Assembly (NCBI RefSeq): GCF_024281235.1
Contig: NZ_JAHWXY010000010.1
Coordinates: 1 to 64,000 of the forward strand
Origin: Shinella daejeonensis
GTDB taxonomy: Bacteria; Pseudomonadota; Alphaproteobacteria; Rhizobiales; Rhizobiaceae
DNA length: 64,000 bases
Direction of reading: 5' to 3'
Shown here in pieces: positions 1 through 8,111 of the stretch. How positions within the stretch are numbered: position 1 is the first letter of the stretch; each line of letters opens with the position of its first letter. The notes under the pieces were generated by a model, which made no database searches, was not told where the DNA came from, and saw nothing but the letters and a program-made list of their open reading frames with translations. A program made the translations under genes and the position numbers.

Positions 1-95
1 TTCACGTTGGCAAGCTCAACGCCCGATCCGTCCGTCTTCACCCGGATCTTCACGTTGTAGTCGACCACCCGCTTCACCGGGACAACTATCTTCAT
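1..95 (-). CDS. etfB: electron transfer flavoprotein subunit beta, N-terminal fragment
   Basis: Only the first 31 codons lie in the window; the gene runs off the left edge. The translated start, [18 protein letters not shown], is the very conserved opening of the ETF beta subunit. With the alpha subunit it forms the FAD/AMP heterodimer that carries electrons from acyl-CoA and other dehydrogenases to ETF:quinone oxidoreductase. A GGAAG-like ribosome binding site lies just before the ATG. It follows the HIG1-like, adenosyltransferase and rhomboid genes on the same strand after a 160-bp gap, so it may have its own promoter. Family identity is fairly secure, but nothing can be said about the rest of the protein. 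Confidence 0.85.
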   Translation of the reverse strand, partial: MKIVVPVKRVVDYNVKIRVKTDGSGVELANV

Positions 96-255
96 GGCTT
101 CCTTCCTTCAAATACCCGCGAGGAAAATGCGCTTTTCGGGAGTACCCTGATTGCCGCTGGGCGACATCGATACGCGTTTTTTCCCCAAATACAATGTTCC
201 TTGCCCCACACCCCATGAAATTCCCGACTGGCTTGATTACCGTCACGCGTGGTTT

Positions 256-1020
256 CTAGCGGCCCCAGCGCGCAGGCGGCGATCGTTCGTTTTCCAGCTT
301 CGCCCCTGCGGTCCGGACGGCTTTCGGAGCGACGATGGTCCTGTCGAACAACGGCACCCCGCGCCGCCGCAGGAAGACGACGAGGAACGCACCGGCAAGG
401 ATGCCGCCGACATGCGCGCCCCAGGAGACACCCGGATCGCCGCCGATGACCAGCATGTAGAACTGTTGCGCGATCCAGAAGGCGAGCGGGATCACCGCCG
501 GCAGCGGCAGCGGGATGCGGAAGAACACCAGCACCCAGACCCGGATGCGCGGATGCAGCAGGATATAGGCCGCGATGACGCCGGAGACCGCTCCCGACGC
601 CCCGATGAGCGGCGCTTCCGAATGGGGCTCGATGAGGCCGTGGGCAAGCGCGCCGGCCGCCGCACAGAGAAGATAGAAGGCGAGGAAGCGGAGATGCCCG
701 AGCGCATCCTCGACATTGTCGCCGAACACCCACAGGAACAGCATGTTCGAAGCCAGGTGCAGGCCATCGCTGTGCAGGAAGGCGTAGGTGATATAGGTCG
801 CGTCCTGCGGCACCAGCACGAGGCTCGGCTCCAGATCGGCGAAGTCGAAGACGACGGCCGGAATATAGCCGAGCCCCACCACCGCCGCGTCGGAGAACGC
901 CTGCGTCGAGGCAAGCCCGGTGACCAGCCAGACGACAACATTGACCGCGATCAGCCCGATCGTGACATATTGGACCTTGATATATTTGAGGGAATTGGCG
1001 TCGTGCAGCGGTATGAACAT
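256..1020 (-). CDS. rhomboid family intramembrane serine protease
   Basis: A 254-residue polytopic membrane protein that should cut transmembrane substrates within the bilayer. The catalytic dyad is visible: Ser142 in the GASG motif of one helix and His203 in the WGAHVGG motif of a later helix. Further family marks are the H-x-x-x-N pattern near residues 88-92 (HLASN) and about six hydrophobic segments. The C-terminal ~35 residues are polar and probably cytosolic. It starts 21 bp after the cobalamin adenosyltransferase stop on the same strand, so co-transcription is likely. Its substrate cannot be inferred from the sequence. Confidence 0.9.
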   Translation of the reverse strand: MFIPLHDANSLKYIKVQYVTIGLIAVNVVVWLVTGLASTQAFSDAAVVGLGYIPAVVFDFADLEPSLVLVPQDATYITYAFLHSDGLHLASNMLFLWVFGDNVEDALGHLRFLAFYLLCAAAGALAHGLIEPHSEAPLIGASGAVSGVIAAYILLHPRIRVWVLVFFRIPLPLPAVIPLAFWIAQQFYMLVIGGDPGVSWGAHVGGILAGAFLVVFLRRRGVPLFDRTIVAPKAVRTAGAKLENERSPPARWGR

Positions 1021-1041
1021 GAATTCCCTTCCGCGCGCACG

Positions 1042-1617
1042 CTACCGGTTCTTGCCCGGCACCCAGAGGATATCGCTGCGTCCCTTGTCGTTGACCCAGC
1101 GCGCGGCGACGAAGAACAGATCAGACAGCCGGTTGATATAGGCGATCGCCGGTTTGGACACCGCTTCGCCGCCATCGGCAAGCGCGACGATGCGCCGCTC
1201 GGCGCGCCGCGCGACCGTGCGCGCGAGATGCAGCCCCGCCGCCGCCGCGCTGCCCCCCGGCAGCACGAAGGAGCGCAACGGCTCCAGATCCGCATTGAGG
1301 CTGTCGATTTCCCGCTCCAGCCGGTCCACCTGTTCCTGCACGATACGCAGGGGCTCATATTCGAGCGGCTGACCGGTATCGGGCGTCGCAAGGTCCGCGC
1401 CGAGATCGAACAGGTCGTTCTGGATACGCTCCAGCATCGCGTCGAGTTCGGCCATCCCGGCAAGGTGCTGCCGCACGAGTCCGACGCAGGCGTTGGTCTC
1501 GTCCACCTCGCCATAGGCTTCCACGCGCAGGTCGTGCTTCTTGCGCCGCGGGCCGGAAACGAGAGCCGTCGTGCCGCCGTCTCCCGTGCGGGTATAGATC
1601 TTGTTGAGCTTCACCAT
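1042..1617 (-). CDS. PduO-type cob(I)yrinic acid a,c-diamide adenosyltransferase
   Basis: A 191-residue enzyme that moves the adenosyl group of ATP to cob(I)alamin or its precursor, giving the coenzyme form of B12. The N-terminal TRTGDGGTT motif (residues 9-17) and the later RVEAYGEVDETNACVG segment mark the PduO-type ATP-binding family, not CobA/BtuR. The helical C-terminal half carries the usual R-x-x-E-R pattern (ARRAERR). Its ATG shares one base with the TGA of the upstream HIG1-like gene (TGATG), so the two are probably translationally coupled. The length is normal for the family. Confidence 0.92.
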   Translation of the reverse strand: MVKLNKIYTRTGDGGTTALVSGPRRKKHDLRVEAYGEVDETNACVGLVRQHLAGMAELDAMLERIQNDLFDLGADLATPDTGQPLEYEPLRIVQEQVDRLEREIDSLNADLEPLRSFVLPGGSAAAAGLHLARTVARRAERRIVALADGGEAVSKPAIAYINRLSDLFFVAARWVNDKGRSDILWVPGKNR

Positions 1618-1814
1618 CAGCGGCCACCTCCCGTCAGCCAGAGCGTGACCATGATGAGCACGATGGCGATCGCCTGCAAGAGCACGCGCAGCTGCATCAG
1701 CTTGTTCGAGGTATTGCCGCTGCCGCCCCGCGCCATGTTGAACAGGCCGCGCACCAGAACGATGGCGACGAGCCCCATGACGAGGAGGGTGAGGAACGTG
1801 AAGAAGGAGGACAT
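1617..1814 (-). CDS. HIG1-domain-like twin-transmembrane small protein
   Basis: A 65-residue protein with two hydrophobic helices (about residues 3-24 and 43-61) joined by a short polar loop containing NMARGG and the KLMQLRVLLQ segment typical of HIG1-type proteins. Family members in mitochondria associate with respiratory complexes; the role of the bacterial forms is less clear. It is first in a run with the adenosyltransferase, which it touches by one base, then rhomboid. A perfect inverted repeat lies 30 bp upstream of its ATG. The GGAG preceding the ATG fits a ribosome binding site. Confidence 0.8.
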   Translation of the reverse strand: MSSFFTFLTLLVMGLVAIVLVRGLFNMARGGSGNTSNKLMQLRVLLQAIAIVLIMVTLWLTGGGR

Positions 1815-1843
1815 GGCGAGGGATCCGGATTTGAGGAATGAAG

Positions 1844-1861
1844 GTCCTATCCAAATAGGAC
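1844..1861. repeat. 18-bp perfect inverted repeat, operator-like
   Basis: GTCCTAT-CCAA-ATAGGAC: 7-base arms with a 4-base spacer. It sits 30-47 bp upstream of the HIG1-like start codon, where a promoter or operator would be. It is not followed by a T-run, so it is not an obvious terminator. The binding protein is unknown. Confidence 0.5.
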
Positions 1862-1934
1862 ATTCAGCGCAAATAGCACGCGTTTTCGGCCGCTTGACCG
1901 GCGGAAGGGTTGCTTGTGCCGGGCCACGCCCGCA

Positions 1935-2780
1935 TCAGCCGAACCTGCCGACGAGATAATAGAACAGCCGCGCCGGCAGGAGCCGTTTCAGCAGCACGCC
2001 CTCCCGCGCCGGCCGCGTCAGCACGTAATGCGGCCGGGGCGCCTTCGCGGTCAGCGCATGCCGCAGCGCCGCATGGACGGCGTCGGGCCCGAGCTTGCCG
2101 CGCGCCGGTTTCGATTCGCCCCTGAGACGGCGCAATTGCCGGCGATACTCTTTTGCATGGACGGAATTCTCCATGTCGATGTGCCGTTCGATCTGGCGCA
2201 GCGCATTGGCCGTGAAACGCGATTCGATCGGCCCCGGCTCGATCAGGCTGACATGGATGCCGGAACCGGCAAGCTCCATGCGCATCGTCAGCGTCAGGCC
2301 CTCCAGCGCGAATTTCGAGGCGTTATAGGCCCCTCGCCAGCGATAGGGCACGAGGCCGAGGATCGACGAGCACTGCACGATACGCCCGTGCCCCTGCCGG
2401 CGCATCACCGGAACAAGGCGGCGCGTCAGGTCGTGCCAGCCGAAAACATTCGTCTCGAACTGGAGCCTGAGCACGTCGACCGGCACATCCTCCACCGCCC
2501 CCGCCTGACCATAGGCGCCATTGTTGAAAAGCGCGTTGAGCGTGCCGCCGGTCCGCTGAAGCACATCGTCGACCAGCGCGGCGATGGAGGGCGGTTGCGT
2601 ATAATCCATCAGGAAGGTCTCTATACCCTCGGCTTCAAGCGGCGCGCGGTCTTCCTCCCGCCGCACGGTGGCGAAGACCCGCCAACCCTCCTTCGCCAGA
2701 GCCCGCGCGCAATAAGCGCCGATCCCCGAGGAGCAGCCGGTCACGATGATCGTGGGTGACGTTACGGGTTGAGGCGGCAT
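1935..2780 (-). CDS. SDR family NAD(P)-dependent oxidoreductase
   Basis: A 281-residue short-chain dehydrogenase/reductase. The nucleotide-binding TGCSSGIG motif lies at residues 14-21, the NNGAYG structural motif (NNAG equivalent) near residue 90, the catalytic serine in QCSSILG, and the catalytic Y-x-x-x-K in YNASK. The C-terminal ~70 residues, with KRLLPARLFYYLVGRFG, are longer than in minimal SDRs and could touch the membrane. The ATG at 2780 gives a standard N-terminus; the open frame extends upstream only through the 22-bp tandem repeat and should not be counted as coding. It is divergent from the BrkB-like gene. The substrate is unknown. Confidence 0.88.
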   Translation of the reverse strand: MPPQPVTSPTIIVTGCSSGIGAYCARALAKEGWRVFATVRREEDRAPLEAEGIETFLMDYTQPPSIAALVDDVLQRTGGTLNALFNNGAYGQAGAVEDVPVDVLRLQFETNVFGWHDLTRRLVPVMRRQGHGRIVQCSSILGLVPYRWRGAYNASKFALEGLTLTMRMELAGSGIHVSLIEPGPIESRFTANALRQIERHIDMENSVHAKEYRRQLRRLRGESKPARGKLGPDAVHAALRHALTAKAPRPHYVLTRPAREGVLLKRLLPARLFYYLVGRFG

Positions 2781-2849
2781 TGCGGTTCCCTGTACATATC
2801 CCCGGTGGTTTCCCATATTCACCGGCGGCTGACAATCGCCCGCCGCACC

Positions 2850-2978
2850 GGCCATTCGCCGTGACAGGGAGGCCATTCGCCGTGATAGGACAGGCCATTT
2901 GCCGTGATAGGACAGGCCATTCGCCGTGACAGGAACGGCCATTTGCCGTAACAGGACCGGCCACGCCGATAAAGGAAC
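2850..2978. repeat. 22-bp tandem repeat, five full copies plus one degenerate copy
   Basis: The unit is close to GGCCATTCGCCGTGAYAGGA plus two bases. Copies begin at 2850 (21 bp), 2871, 2893, 2915 and 2937, with a decayed sixth at 2959. Copies differ at one to three positions (C/T in ATTYGCC, C/T in GAYAGG). The array fills the divergent gap between the SDR gene (start 2780) and the BrkB-like gene (start 2984). The period of 22 bp is not a multiple of three, which argues against a coding repeat; it is about two helical turns. Confidence 0.85.
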
Positions 2979-2983
2979 GGACA

Positions 2984-3949
2984 TTGCAGATACCCACCGC
3001 CATCCGCCTTGCCTACAAGGTCCTGTTCGACGCGCTCTGGCATTTTTCCGAGGACGACGGCTGGGCGATGGCCAGCCACGTCGCCCTTTCGACATTGCTC
3101 GCCCTTTTTCCTTTCCTGATCTTCGGCACGGCGCTTGCCTCCTTTCTCGGCGCCGACCAGTTCGCCGATACCGCCGTCCATCTGATTTTCGACACCTGGC
3201 CGGAATCGATCGCCGAGCCGATCTCCCGCGAAGTGGTGGCGGTGCTTACCGTTCCGCGCAGCGGCCTGCTGACGATCTCGGTGCTGGCGGCCGCCTATTT
3301 CGCCTCGAACGGCGTCGAAGCGCTGCGTGTCTCGCTCAATCGCGCCTACCGCGTCGCCGAGACACGCTACTGGTACACGACGCGGCTGACGAGCCTCGGC
3401 TTCGTGCTGGTGGGCGTGCTGGCGCTCGCCGTCCTCAGCATCGTGCTGGTCGCCGCGCCGCTTGCGGTGCGCCGGACCGGCGACTGGCTGCCCTGGCTTT
3501 CGCAGGCCTATGCCTGGGTGGAGAACTGGGGCCTCGTCGGCACGCTCGTCATGCTGCTCGCCGGCCTGCTGATCGCCCATCTCTGGCTGCCGGCCGGCCG
3601 GCGCAAGATCGCCGACGTGCTGCCCGGCGTCCTGCTGACCCTGCTGGCCTGGGGCTTCGGCGCTTACGCCTTCGCCTCCTATCTTGCGACCTTCGCCAAT
3701 TACGTCTCGACCTATGCGGGGCTGGCCTCGCTGATGATCGCGCTGGTTTTCCTCTACATCATCGGCGCGATCTTCATCATGGGCGCCGAAGTCAACGCGG
3801 CGCTGCTCAAGTACCGGGTGCGTCGCCTCGTCTCCGACCGCGTCCACGGCGTGAGGAAGACCGCGCCCGACGCGAACCCGAACGCAGAGCCGGATTCAAT
3901 CGAGGACGAAGCCATCGCCCGCGAGCAGGGCGCGAATCTCGGCCGGTGA
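2984..3949 (+). CDS. YihY/BrkB family inner-membrane protein
   Basis: A 321-residue protein of the YihY/BrkB family (formerly annotated RNase BN). About six transmembrane helices are visible between residues 30 and 270, including the segment around EVVAVLTVPRSGLLTISVLAAAYFA, split by polar loops. The last ~45 residues are charged and cytosolic. TTG is taken as the start because AAAGGAACGG lies just upstream and no ATG suits the N-terminus. The tandem repeat array is immediately upstream. Its 3' end overlaps the convergent gluQRS gene by 54 bp. The biochemical function of the family is unsettled. Confidence 0.85.
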   Translation: MQIPTAIRLAYKVLFDALWHFSEDDGWAMASHVALSTLLALFPFLIFGTALASFLGADQFADTAVHLIFDTWPESIAEPISREVVAVLTVPRSGLLTISVLAAAYFASNGVEALRVSLNRAYRVAETRYWYTTRLTSLGFVLVGVLALAVLSIVLVAAPLAVRRTGDWLPWLSQAYAWVENWGLVGTLVMLLAGLLIAHLWLPAGRRKIADVLPGVLLTLLAWGFGAYAFASYLATFANYVSTYAGLASLMIALVFLYIIGAIFIMGAEVNAALLKYRVRRLVSDRVHGVRKTAPDANPNAEPDSIEDEAIAREQGANLGR

Positions 3950-4804
3950 GCCTCCCTTTTCACGGTAGGCCGCGATCCCCGTATCGCGGTTGCTCTTGGA
4001 AAGCTTGCGGCCATCCGGTCCGGGAACGAGGCCGTGGTGGCGATAGCGCGGCGCTGGCAGGCCGAAGAGCGTCTGCAACAGCCGGTGCACCGCCGTTGCG
4101 TGAAAAAGGTCCTGCCCCCGCACCACGTCGCTCACGCCCTGCGCCGCATCGTCGAGCACCACGGCGAGATGATAGCTCACCGGCGCGTCGGGCCGCGACA
4201 GCATGATATCGCCCCAAAGCTCCGGCCGGGCAAGGACCGTTCCGGTCTCTCCCGCCGGCCCCGCCCCCGCCTCCACCCAGAAAAGCGGCGCGCCGGCAAG
4301 CGCCCGCGCCTTGTCCATATCGAGACGCCAGGCGTGCTGGTCGCCCTTCGCGATCCGCGCCGCCGCCAATTCGGGATCGAGCCCGCGCTCTTCCGTCGGA
4401 TAGAGCGGCGCGCCGTCGGGATCGCGCGGCCAGGTGCCTCCCGCCGCCTCGCAGGCCGCCACCCGCATGCGCACATCGGTCCGGCTGAGGAAGCCGGGAT
4501 AAAGGAGGCCGAGCGCCTTCAGGCGATCCAGCGCCTGCCTGTAGAAGGCAAGATGGTCCGACTGGCGGCGCACCGGTTTTTCCCAGTCGAGGCCGAGCCA
4601 GGCGAGATCCCGAAGGATCGCCGCTTCGAATTCGGGCCGCGAACGGGCCGGATCGATATCCTCGATGCGCAGCAGGAAACGGCCGCCGCAGGCAGCGGCG
4701 AGGTCATGATTGAGGATCGCCGACAGCGCATGGCCGAGATGCAGGAGGCCATTGGGGCTCGGGGCGAAGCGGAAGACGCGTGTCTTTGACAAAGCGGTGT
4801 CCAT
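3896..4804 (-). CDS. gluQRS: glutamyl-Q tRNA(Asp) synthetase
   Basis: A 302-residue paralogue of the glutamyl-tRNA synthetase catalytic core that attaches glutamate to queuosine at position 34 of tRNA(Asp). The class I signatures are present: FAPSPNGLLHLGHA near the N-terminus (HIGH type) and KLSKS near the C-terminus (KMSKS type). There is no anticodon-binding domain, as expected. The C-x-C zinc ligands found after the tyrosine in the E. coli protein are replaced by YPGFLSR, so the zinc site is probably absent. The start at 4804 was chosen over an in-frame ATG at 4819. The 3' end overlaps the BrkB-like gene antiparallel. Confidence 0.9.
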   Translation of the reverse strand: MDTALSKTRVFRFAPSPNGLLHLGHALSAILNHDLAAACGGRFLLRIEDIDPARSRPEFEAAILRDLAWLGLDWEKPVRRQSDHLAFYRQALDRLKALGLLYPGFLSRTDVRMRVAACEAAGGTWPRDPDGAPLYPTEERGLDPELAAARIAKGDQHAWRLDMDKARALAGAPLFWVEAGAGPAGETGTVLARPELWGDIMLSRPDAPVSYHLAVVLDDAAQGVSDVVRGQDLFHATAVHRLLQTLFGLPAPRYRHHGLVPGPDGRKLSKSNRDTGIAAYREKGGSPAEIRALLAGDGFVLD

Positions 4805-4859
4805 GTTGTCTTCTGGCATGAACAGCCGTGCCGCGTCATCAGGCACGGGAGCGAATGCC

Positions 4860-5516
4860 ATGCAGTTGCATATGATCAGGACGGATGCTGACGTCGCAGC
4901 GGGCCTCGTCGACCTCGCGCTTCTCGATGCGCGCCTGTTTGGCGTCATCGACAAGGCCGGTCCGGTGCCGCTGCGTCGCCTTGCCCCCGGATACCGCGGG
5001 CTTGCCGGCATCATCGTGGCGCAAATGGTGTCGCGCGCCAGCGCCGACGCGATCTGGAAACGGCTGGAAGCGGCGGCGGGCGAGGTGACGCCCCACCATA
5101 TCCTCGCGCTCTGCGACGAGGATTGCCGGAGCGCCGGTCTGTCGCGCGCCAAAACGCAGACGCTGCGCCGGGCGGCCGAGGCGGTGGACAGCGGGATGCT
5201 CGACCTCGAAACGGTCTGCACCCTCGACGCGGAGGTGGCGATCCCGAGGCTGACGGCGATCAAGGGCGTCGGCCGCTGGACGGCGGAAGTCTATCTTCTC
5301 TTCTGCGGCGGCCATCCCGATATCTTTCCCTCCGGCGACGTGGCGTTGCAGAACGCCGTCGCCGACGGGCTCGGGCTGGATTCGCGCCCGACGCCGCAGG
5401 AACTCGAACGGATCGCCCGGGCCTGGTCGCCCTGGCGGGGCGTTTCGGCCCGCCTGTTCTGGGCCTATTACGCTCGCCGGATGCGGCGGGACGGGGCGCC
5501 GATCCTCGAAAACTGA
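4860..5516 (+). CDS. DNA-3-methyladenine glycosylase II (AlkA-like, HhH-GPD)
   Basis: A 218-residue base-excision repair enzyme. The helix-hairpin-helix is the KGVGRWTAEV segment and the presumed catalytic aspartate lies in PSGDVALQ, about 20 residues later, the HhH-GPD arrangement. It lacks the N-terminal domain of E. coli AlkA, which is common for short alphaproteobacterial forms. It is divergent from gluQRS with only ~55 bp between starts, so the promoters must overlap. An earlier in-frame ATG exists at 4818, and an internal one 12 bp further on. No Cys4 iron-sulfur motif is seen, so it is not an EndoIII-type enzyme. Confidence 0.88.
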   Translation: MQLHMIRTDADVAAGLVDLALLDARLFGVIDKAGPVPLRRLAPGYRGLAGIIVAQMVSRASADAIWKRLEAAAGEVTPHHILALCDEDCRSAGLSRAKTQTLRRAAEAVDSGMLDLETVCTLDAEVAIPRLTAIKGVGRWTAEVYLLFCGGHPDIFPSGDVALQNAVADGLGLDSRPTPQELERIARAWSPWRGVSARLFWAYYARRMRRDGAPILEN

Positions 5517-5552
5517 CGGGCCGGAAGCGGGCGGCGGCTTTTTCTTTCTGTC

Positions 5553-5582
5553 TTCACAATGCTGTAACAACGGACCTAATAT
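5553..5582 (+). promoter_or_regulatory. sigma-70-type promoter candidate for the HNH gene
   Basis: TTCACA and TAATAT are separated by 18 bp, 36 bp before the TTG start of the HNH endonuclease gene. It is in a short intergenic gap and matches the housekeeping consensus moderately well. Confidence 0.4.
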
Positions 5583-5617
5583 ACAGGGGCAGATGCCGAA
5601 TCGCCCAGGAGACGCCC

Positions 5618-6175
5618 TTGACGATTTCTGTTTCACCACAGGCCCTGCCAGCACTTGTCCTCAATGCTGACTACCGGCCGCTGAGTTATTACCCCTTGTC
5701 GCTCTGGTCCTGGCAGGACGCGATAAAGGCCGTTTTTCTTGACCGCGTAAACATCATCGCCGAATACGACCATTCGGTTTCCTCGCCCAGTTTCACGATG
5801 CGCCTGCCGAGCGTCGTGAGCCTCAAGACCTATGTGCAGCCCTCGCGCCACCCGGCCTTCACCCGGTTCAACGTGTTCCTGCGCGACCGGTTCGAATGCC
5901 AGTATTGCGGGTCGCGCAACGACCTGACCTTCGACCATGTCATTCCCCGCGCCCATGGCGGCGAAACGACATGGGCCAATGTGGTCGCCGCCTGTTCTCC
6001 CTGCAATTTGAGGAAAGGCAGCAAGCTGCCGAGACAGGCGGGCATGTTCCCGCATCAGACGCCCTATCACCCGACGGTTCAGGATCTGCACAACAACGGT
6101 CGTCTGTTTCCACCCAACTATCTGCACGAAAGCTGGATGGACTATCTCTACTGGAACGTCGAGCTTCAGCCCTGA
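5618..6175 (+). CDS. HNH endonuclease
   Basis: A 185-residue protein. The HNH nuclease core carries a CQYCG zinc knuckle near residue 93, then FDHVIPRAHGGETTWANVVAACSPCN, where the D-H, the central N and the second C-x-x-C make the betabeta-alpha-metal site. The N-terminal ~80 residues (VLNADYRPLSYYPLSLWSWQDA) are the conserved leader of the short HNH proteins found in most alphaproteobacteria. TTG is chosen as start because CAGGAGA lies directly upstream and the N-terminus then matches that leader. It is convergent with dsbB. The biological substrate is unknown. Confidence 0.9.
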   Translation: MTISVSPQALPALVLNADYRPLSYYPLSLWSWQDAIKAVFLDRVNIIAEYDHSVSSPSFTMRLPSVVSLKTYVQPSRHPAFTRFNVFLRDRFECQYCGSRNDLTFDHVIPRAHGGETTWANVVAACSPCNLRKGSKLPRQAGMFPHQTPYHPTVQDLHNNGRLFPPNYLHESWMDYLYWNVELQP

Positions 6176-6190
6176 ACGGGCGCCGGAAAC

Positions 6191-6700
6191 TCAGGCCTTG
6201 CGCGCCCGCGCGCCATTGAAGGCGACGGCGGCCAGAATGAGGCTTGCGATCACGTTCCAGCCGGCGAAGGACAGGCCGAGGAAACGGAAGGAAGCCTCCG
6301 TGCAGGAGGGGCCGTGCTTGTCGTTGAGATCGGCCAGCAGGTCTTCCGCATTCATGGTGACGCCCTGGGCCGAGGTGGCGCAGGTCGCCGGCCCTTCCCA
6401 GAAGCCCCATTCCACGCCGGCGTGATAGACCCCGAGGCCGGCCCCCACGAGCATCATGACGCCCGCCACGGTAAGAAGGCCGCGCGTCAGCCAGGCCGGG
6501 CCGCCGAAGAAGGCCGAAAGTGCCGCGGCGAGCGCGACGGGAATGCCGTAGTAATAGGGATCGCGCTGCACCAGGCAGAGCGCGCAGGGAATATAACCGC
6601 CGATATGCTCGAAACCGAGCGCGCCGCCAACCGTGGCGACCATGCCGAGCGCCAGAAGGACGGCGCTTGCCTTGGGGGAAATGGCGAGAGATACGGTCAT
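6191..6700 (-). CDS. dsbB: disulfide bond formation protein B
   Basis: A 169-residue inner-membrane protein that reoxidises DsbA and passes electrons to quinone. Four hydrophobic helices are visible. The first periplasmic loop carries the C-x-x-C pair Cys39/Cys42 (CALC), followed by the QRDPYY segment typical of DsbB. The second loop carries Cys107 and Cys133, the pair that contacts DsbA. The length is typical. No dsbA lies in the window. It is convergent with the HNH gene, 15 bp apart. Confidence 0.9.
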   Translation of the reverse strand: MTVSLAISPKASAVLLALGMVATVGGALGFEHIGGYIPCALCLVQRDPYYYGIPVALAAALSAFFGGPAWLTRGLLTVAGVMMLVGAGLGVYHAGVEWGFWEGPATCATSAQGVTMNAEDLLADLNDKHGPSCTEASFRFLGLSFAGWNVIASLILAAVAFNGARARKA

Positions 6701-6915
6701 GCGGGTCCTTCCAGGTGGGCCGGATCATAGAGCGGCCGGATCGGCGAAGTTCTACCGATTGCGCCGCACTTGTAAATCACCGCACGCAGATGTGATCATG
6801 CCCGATTTCCCGTTGCCGCCCGATAAACCTTCGTGTAAACGGCATGGGCTGCTCCGGAGCGTATGCGCCCGGCCGGCCGGGCCTGCAAAGGTCCCGCGCC
6901 ATCGGCGGCCCCCGT

Positions 6916-7000
6916 GCGGGTGTGGTGGAACTGGTAGACGCGCCGGACTCAAAATCCGGTTCCGAAAGGAGTGTCGGTTCGATTCCGACCACCCGCACCA
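6916..7000 (+). tRNA. tRNA-Leu (anticodon CAA)
   Basis: An 85-base cloverleaf. The acceptor arms GCGGGTG (6916-6922) and CACCCGC (6990-6996) pair fully and CCA is encoded. The anticodon stem CCGGA/TCCGG holds the loop CTCAAAA with anticodon CAA at 6950-6952, which reads TTG. A long variable arm and the GGTTCGATTCC T-arm fit a class II leucine tRNA. A T-run follows directly. Confidence 0.95.
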
Positions 7001-7117
7001 TTTTTCTCTTCGGCTTCATGTCGTTCCGCGGCCGTATTCGCCGCCTCTTCCTTCCAGCGCCGGCCTGCTCGGCAGCGCCCCCGCATGGAATTGCACCCCC
7101 GCCCTGTGGTGCGGACG

Positions 7118-8041
7118 TCAGGCGCCCGTGCCGATCTTCTCCGGATCGTAGGATGTCGTCTGGTAGATCTCGTTGATCCAGTTGCCGAACAGCAGGTGCG
7201 CATGGCTGCGCCAGCGGTTCTGCGGCACGAGCGACGGATCATTGTGCGGGAAGTAGTTCTTCGGCAGCTTGATCGGCGCGCCCGCCTCAACATCGCGGAA
7301 ATATTCCTCCGCCAGCGACGTGGAATCATATTCGACATGGTTGAGGATATAGAGTCGGTTGCCGGCCGTCTCCTGCACCAGGCAGACACCCGTCTCGTCG
7401 GATTCCATCAGGATGTCGAGACCTGGCACCTTGCGGATATCCTCGGCGCGCAGCTCCGTCCACCGCGACACCGGGATCTGGAAATCGTCGGAAAACCCGT
7501 TGAGATAGACGGAGGACGGCTTGCGGTTGTGATGACGATAGACGCCGAAGGCCTTTTCCGGCAGCCGGTGCTTGGGAACGCCATGGAAGTGGTAGATCGC
7601 CGCCATGGCTCCCCAGCAGACGTTGAGCGTCGAATGAACGTTGGTCTGCGTCCAGTCGAAGATCCGCTTCATCTCGTCCCAATAGGTGACGTCCTCGTAG
7701 TCGAGCGTCTCGACCGGCGCGCCGGTGATGATGAAGCCGTCGAACTTGCGATGCCTGACCTCTTCCCACGTCTCGTAAAAGGCAAGCAGATGTTCTTCCG
7801 GCGTGTTCTTCGGCCGGTGACCGCCGACACGCACCAGGGACAGTTCCACTTGCAGGGGCGTGGCGCCGATGAGGCGGGCCATCTGAACTTCCGTCTTGAC
7901 CTTGTTCGGCATGAGATTGAGCAGCCCGATCTGCAAGGGGCGGATATCCTGCCGGATCGCCACTGTCTCGGTCATCACCCGCACGCCTTCCTTGACGAGG
8001 GTCTGGAAGGCGGGAAGCGTATCGGGAATCTTGATGGGCAT
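7118..8041 (-). CDS. metA: homoserine O-acetyltransferase, MetA type
   Basis: A 307-residue enzyme that activates homoserine at the first committed step of methionine synthesis. Counting from the ATG, the catalytic residues fall where the family has them: Cys142 (NVCWGAM), His235 and Glu237 (NHVEYD). Residue 111, in GAPVE, is glutamate; in MetA enzymes this position is known to favour acetyl-CoA, while glycine is found in succinyl-CoA users such as E. coli. I therefore call it an acetyltransferase. It is monocistronic as far as can be seen and preceded by a SAM-II riboswitch and a terminator in the leader, so excess S-adenosylmethionine should shut it off. Confidence 0.93.
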   Translation of the reverse strand: MPIKIPDTLPAFQTLVKEGVRVMTETVAIRQDIRPLQIGLLNLMPNKVKTEVQMARLIGATPLQVELSLVRVGGHRPKNTPEEHLLAFYETWEEVRHRKFDGFIITGAPVETLDYEDVTYWDEMKRIFDWTQTNVHSTLNVCWGAMAAIYHFHGVPKHRLPEKAFGVYRHHNRKPSSVYLNGFSDDFQIPVSRWTELRAEDIRKVPGLDILMESDETGVCLVQETAGNRLYILNHVEYDSTSLAEEYFRDVEAGAPIKLPKNYFPHNDPSLVPQNRWRSHAHLLFGNWINEIYQTTSYDPEKIGTGA

Positions 8042-8056
8042 GGCTCAACTCGATCG

Positions 8057-8094
8057 AAAAACAAAAAACCGGCTGCAACGATGTCGCAACCGGT
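8057..8094 (-). terminator. intrinsic terminator in the metA leader
   Basis: On the minus strand, ACCGGTTGC and GCAGCCGGT form a 9-bp stem (one G-U) around a 9-base loop, followed by TTTTTTGTTTTT. It lies between the SAM-II aptamer and the metA start codon, so it is a premature terminator within the leader and the likely expression platform of the riboswitch. Confidence 0.85.
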
Positions 8095-8111
8095 CCACGG
8101 AAGGTCTTCCT

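Noticed and set aside
151-1959. Plus-strand open frame of 602 codons
   Set aside because: It covers the antisense strand of rhomboid, adenosyltransferase and HIG1-like genes and has no motif.
2850-2978. CRISPR array
   Set aside because: The units are contiguous with no spacers, and no cas gene is nearby.
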